Assembly: GCA_905202115.1 (NCBI GenBank) | Contig: CAJKQZ010000082.1 | Coordinates: 1-10,063, forward strand | Direction: 5' to 3' | DNA from: an uncultured Prevotellaceae bacterium | GTDB lineage: Bacteria; Bacteroidota; Bacteroidia; Bacteroidales; Bacteroidaceae | Length of the DNA stretch: 10,063 nt | In this document: positions 7,135 to 10,063 of the stretch, one piece after another | How the letters are laid out: the number at the start of each line of letters is the position of its first letter | Numbering within the stretch: position 1 is the first letter of the stretch | The notes under the pieces: generated by a model | Databases searched by the model: none | Seen by the model: the letters and a program-made list of their open reading frames with translations, nothing else | What the model was told of the DNA's origin: nothing | Program-made: the position numbers and the translations under genes

Positions 7135-8256
7135 ATGAAAAAGATTATCAGAATCTCGGTAATAACACTCGTTGCCGTAATCTTTATCGGAACATTCGTT
7201 TACCTGTTCAAAAAATCCCAGACCAAACCCACGGTTTACGAAGTGATAACTCCCGAACACGCCGACATCGAACGCACAACCGTACTCACAGGTTCGATAG
7301 AGCCGCGCGATGAAGTTGAAATCAAACCTCAGATAAACGGTATCATTGCCGAAATTTTCAAAGAGGCAGGAGACCTGGTAAGAAACGGAGATGTAATCGC
7401 AAAAGTCAAAGTAATTCCTGAAATGGAGCAACTTAACTCGGCCGAAGACCGTCTTCGCGTTGCAAAACTGAACGTAGACCAGGCCCGCCGCGATTACAAC
7501 CGCACGAAAAAGCTTTACGGCGACAAACTTGTGAGCACCGAAGAATACGAAAAGGCGGAACTCGAACTCAACAAGGCCGTTGAAGAAGAAAAAACCGCAA
7601 GCGACGCTCTCCAGATAGTTCGCGAGGGTGTGTCTTCCTCAAACAAATCGTATAGCACCACACTTATCCGTTCCACAATAGACGGTCTCGTTCTCGACGT
7701 ACCTGTAAAAGTGGGAAATTCGGTAATCATGAGCAACACCATGAACGACGGTACCACCATTGCCACGGTTGCAAACATGAACGACCTTATTTTCAAAGGC
7801 ACGGTCGACGAAACGGAAGTAGGACTGCTTAACGAAGGAATGCCTATGAATATTACTATCGGCGCCCTGCCCGACAATAAATTCCACGCCGCGCTCGAGT
7901 ACATCTCTCCCCAAGTTGTATCGGAAGAAAACAATCAAAGCGCCAACCAGTTCGAAATAAAAGCCGCCGTGCAGATACCTGCCGGCGTGAATATACGCGC
8001 CGGCTACAGCGCCAACGCAGAAATTACGCTGCAAAAGGCACTGCACGCATTGTCCGTGCCCGAAGCTTGTGTGGAGTTCTCAGGCGATTCGGCTTTCGTA
8101 TATATCCTAACGAAAAAAGAGCCTCAGACTTTCGAGCGCCGCAGCGTAAAGACAGGTCTAAGCGACGGTATAAAGATAGAAATCAAAAGCGGTCTGAAAA
8201 ACAAGGAACAAGTGAGAGGCAACATAGTAAAAGAAGAAAAAGACAAGGAGGAATAA
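7135..8256 (+). CDS. MacA/HlyD-like periplasmic adaptor protein
   Basis: This 373-aa protein links the inner-membrane permeases to the outer-membrane channel. It has a single N-terminal helix (about 7-25) after MKK that serves as anchor or signal. No lipobox cysteine is visible. The first half of the lipoyl domain follows at about 45-92 (VLTGSIEPRDEVEIKPQING). Next come a charged, heptad-like helical hairpin at about 97-165 and the second lipoyl half at about 175-212 (IRSTIDGLVLDVPVKVGNSV). Beta-barrel and membrane-proximal domains run to about 360. The order is the standard adaptor architecture and the length is normal for MacA. The hairpin tip should touch the TolC partner encoded 2 bases downstream. 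The C-terminus is a charged KEEKDKEE tail whose codons also create a Shine-Dalgarno-like run before the next gene. Confidence 0.93.
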   Translation: MKKIIRISVITLVAVIFIGTFVYLFKKSQTKPTVYEVITPEHADIERTTVLTGSIEPRDEVEIKPQINGIIAEIFKEAGDLVRNGDVIAKVKVIPEMEQLNSAEDRLRVAKLNVDQARRDYNRTKKLYGDKLVSTEEYEKAELELNKAVEEEKTASDALQIVREGVSSSNKSYSTTLIRSTIDGLVLDVPVKVGNSVIMSNTMNDGTTIATVANMNDLIFKGTVDETEVGLLNEGMPMNITIGALPDNKFHAALEYISPQVVSEENNQSANQFEIKAAVQIPAGVNIRAGYSANAEITLQKALHALSVPEACVEFSGDSAFVYILTKKEPQTFERRSVKTGLSDGIKIEIKSGLKNKEQVRGNIVKEEKDKEE

Positions 8257-8258
8257 AA

Positions 8259-9566
8259 ATGAAAAGAGCAATCGCATTTGTTTCGATAGCCCTGTCGGCA
8301 GGCACATTTGCGCAGCAACCGATGACGCTCAGGCAGTGCATTGAATACGCCACGGCCCACAATGTTACAATAAAGAAAAGCGCCAACGCCGCAGAGCAGC
8401 AAAAAGTGGAATTGTCAACCGCACGCAACAGCCGCCTGCCTGATCTGTCGGCCGGAATGTCCGAACAGATAAATTTCGGGCGAGGACTGAACAACGAAAA
8501 CTCTTACGTAAACCGCAACACGCAGTCAACCAATCTCTCGCTCTCCACATCCGTACCCATATTCACAGGAATGCGCATTCCCAACGAGATTGCCGCACGC
8601 AAGCTAAGCCTCGAAGCCTCGGTTGCCGACCTTGAACACGCGCGCCAGAACATAAGCCTGCAAGTAACATCGGCTTATCTGCAAGCGGTGTACACCCGCG
8701 AAGTCATCAATGCGGAAGTCAACCAGGTCGCACTGTCAAAAATACAGGAAGACCGGCTTAACAAGCTGCTCAACGCAGGAAAAGTGTCGGAGACCGACGT
8801 TTCCGAAGCGCGCACACAGGTAGCGCAAGACGAACTGGCGCAAACACAGGCCGAAGCCGACTACCGGCTGGCTTTGCTCGACCTTAGTCAGATATTAGAG
8901 CTTTCTACGCCCGAAGGATTGAGCGTAATAGTGCCTGAGAACGACGTTCCGGAAACCCTGCCGCCCTCGCCCGACGCCATATTCGCATGCGCCGTAAACG
9001 AAAAGCCTGAGATAAAAGCCGAAAAGCTACGTCTGCAAGCCGAGGAACGTAATATCGACATAGCCAAAGCAGCTTATTATCCCACACTCTCATTCGGAGC
9101 GGGACTGTCGTCGAACTATTACAAAACATCAGGCATAAAAGCCTCTTCGTTCGGCAAACAGCTCAATGATAACTTCCAGCAATACCTCGGCCTTACGCTC
9201 AACATTCCGCTGTTCAACCGTTTTGCCACGAGAAACTCGGTAAAACAGGCACAGTTGCAGCACGAAGCGCAGAACCTCGTACTCGACGAAACAAAAAAGA
9301 GCCTCTACAAAGAAATACAACAGGCTTACTACAACACCATAAACGCCGAAGCGAAATACCGTTCCTCACTCGTGGCCGAAAAAACGGCAGAACAGAACTT
9401 CGTGCTCGTAACCCGCAAATATGAAACAGGGAAAGCCAACGCCACCGAGTTTGCCGAGGCCAAGACAAAGCAAATAAACGCCACCATAACCCGCCTGCAG
9501 GCAAAATACGAATACATTTTCAGGATGAAAATAATAAAATTCTATCAAGGCGAAGAAATAAGCTGA
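8259..9566 (+). CDS. TolC-family outer-membrane efflux protein
   Basis: This 435-aa outer-membrane channel subunit has a signal peptide of about 18 residues (MKR, a hydrophobic core, then TFA before QQ). Two repeated OEP domains follow. The first begins with MTLRQCIEYATAHN and carries the beta-strand region around NLSLSTSVPIFTGMRI. The second runs from about residue 240, with AAYYPTLSFGAGLSSNYYKT and LGLTLNIPLFNRF as matching strand regions between long helices. This is the usual internal duplication of the family, whose members trimerise. I chose the ATG at 8259 because it gives a clean signal peptide. The in-frame region upstream overlaps the adaptor gene. An AAGGAGG run at 8245-8251 lies 7 bases upstream, unusual for this phylum. 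As the last gene, it completes the tripartite exporter. Confidence 0.95.
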   Translation: MKRAIAFVSIALSAGTFAQQPMTLRQCIEYATAHNVTIKKSANAAEQQKVELSTARNSRLPDLSAGMSEQINFGRGLNNENSYVNRNTQSTNLSLSTSVPIFTGMRIPNEIAARKLSLEASVADLEHARQNISLQVTSAYLQAVYTREVINAEVNQVALSKIQEDRLNKLLNAGKVSETDVSEARTQVAQDELAQTQAEADYRLALLDLSQILELSTPEGLSVIVPENDVPETLPPSPDAIFACAVNEKPEIKAEKLRLQAEERNIDIAKAAYYPTLSFGAGLSSNYYKTSGIKASSFGKQLNDNFQQYLGLTLNIPLFNRFATRNSVKQAQLQHEAQNLVLDETKKSLYKEIQQAYYNTINAEAKYRSSLVAEKTAEQNFVLVTRKYETGKANATEFAEAKTKQINATITRLQAKYEYIFRMKIIKFYQGEEIS

Positions 9567-9682
9567 ACAACAGACTATAATACAGCCATAACAACGCCAA
9601 GAACTTTACACAACACAAAGAAAACACCACGAACAACGTTTTTCCGAAAAGACACAAGGTTGTTTTTATCCATAATATTTTG

Positions 9683-9712
9683 CTTAGGATGAGCCGCGAG
9701 GTTTATCCTAAG
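9683..9712 (+). terminator. Hairpin terminator of the operon
   Basis: CTTAGGATGAGCC (9683-9695) pairs with GGTTTATCCTAAG (9700-9712) as a 13-bp stem closed by the tetraloop GCGA, which fits the stable GNRA class. Two of the pairs are G-U wobbles that exist only in the plus-strand transcript, so the structure is specific to the operon's own RNA. It is followed by TGTCTTTT, a short and imperfect U tract. It stands 116 bases after the last stop codon, a likely end for the nine-gene transcript. Confidence 0.7.
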
Positions 9713-9720
9713 TGTCTTTT

Positions 9721-9986
9721 AGGGCCAAAATATCATTTTCACGGCCATTTCATTGCCTTTTAATGCTATAAGCCTTTCACACCGTTTAGAAAACCGCGTA
9801 CACTTCTACTAAGCCGGAAACATATCTTTGCGCCACAACTTGCACAAGCCGTTCCCAGAACCGCACAAACGGAATCTGTCAGTTCGCGGCAAAGATGCCC
9901 TAACCGGTATCCGAAAGCAGAAAAAACCGTCTTACGACAAGGAAAAATGTCGCTCACAAGAAAACCCAGCAGTGCTTTATCACATA
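9721..9986. other. Non-coding downstream flank
   Basis: No gene is supported here. Short open frames exist on both strands but lack coding character. TATCTTTG at 9823-9830 fits the -7 consensus on the plus strand and might start a transcript leaving the window to the right, but no -33 TTTG is correctly placed. The right part (about 9925-9986) may be a diverged continuation of the inverted-repeat arm. It is richer in GC than the left flank of the cluster. Confidence 0.45.
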
Positions 9987-10063
9987 GTTTTGCAGACAAA
10001 AACGGTCACCCGCCAAGCAATTGAAAATCAGCAGGTGTATATGTAGCAAAAAATATGTCTGAG
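9987..10063. repeat. Right arm of the 77-bp inverted repeat flanking the cluster
   Basis: The reverse complement of this segment matches 18-94 at 72 of 77 positions without gaps. Its last 16 bases (10048-10063) belong to a palindromic unit with TATGTCTGAG, cut by the window end. The arrangement of palindromic unit outside and unique arm inside is therefore the same at both edges of the cluster. Confidence 0.85.

Noticed and set aside
8067..8258. Upstream in-frame extension of the TolC gene.
   Set aside because: It overlaps the adaptor gene, is arginine- and lysine-rich, and would bury the clean signal peptide that begins at 8259.
9828..10046. Open frame of 72 codons on the plus strand in the downstream flank.
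   Set aside because: It starts with TTG, is very rich in basic and polar residues without domain character, and its last third lies inside the inverted-repeat arm. It looks like repeat DNA that happens to be open.

Overview
The window is a single plus-strand gene cluster of nine genes from a Bacteroidota bacterium, most likely order Bacteroidales (Prevotella/Muribaculum/Bacteroides-like). The grounds are a Bacteroides-type promoter (TTTG, 19-nt spacer, TAnnTTTG) before the first gene, almost no Shine-Dalgarno sequences before A-rich start regions, heavy use of the ATA isoleucine codon at moderate GC, and membrane proteins carrying the LPALxxEKFLSR motif that I associate with Bacteroidota ABC-2-like proteins. 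The genus cannot be fixed from sequence reading alone.

Layout: 1-324 is a non-coding flank with a dispersed palindromic repeat, one arm of a long inverted repeat and the main promoter. 325-3136 encodes a first ABC system: a cytoplasmic ATPase and two tandemly duplicated six-helix membrane proteins. 3160-3540 encodes a 126-aa GntR regulator of YtrA type, whose stop overlaps the start of a second ATPase of MacB/LolD type (3537-4253). Two MacB/FtsX-type permeases follow (4308-5570 and 5835-7088), then a MacA/HlyD-like adaptor (7135-8256) and a TolC-family outer-membrane protein (8259-9566). A strong hairpin with a GNRA loop at 9683-9712 probably ends transcription. 9721-10063 has no convincing gene and ends in the second arm of the inverted repeat.

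How it may work: the order ATPase, paired membrane proteins, YtrA-type regulator, ATPase, MacB-like permease recalls the Gram-positive ytrABCDEF operon, which responds to cell-wall-active antibiotics. Here the same parts are joined to an adaptor and an outer-membrane channel, giving a complete tripartite exporter for a Gram-negative envelope. My inference is that the regulator controls both ABC modules together as an envelope-stress or drug/peptide export system. The substrate cannot be read from the sequence.

The most unusual non-coding signal is a family of about 21-bp palindromes (core TATSTCWGASATA) at both window edges and in the two largest internal gaps. Two copies share 50 identical bases, and one unit shows paired changes that keep its symmetry. 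The whole cluster also lies between inverted copies of a 77-bp sequence (72/77 identical). No transposase or integrase is visible.
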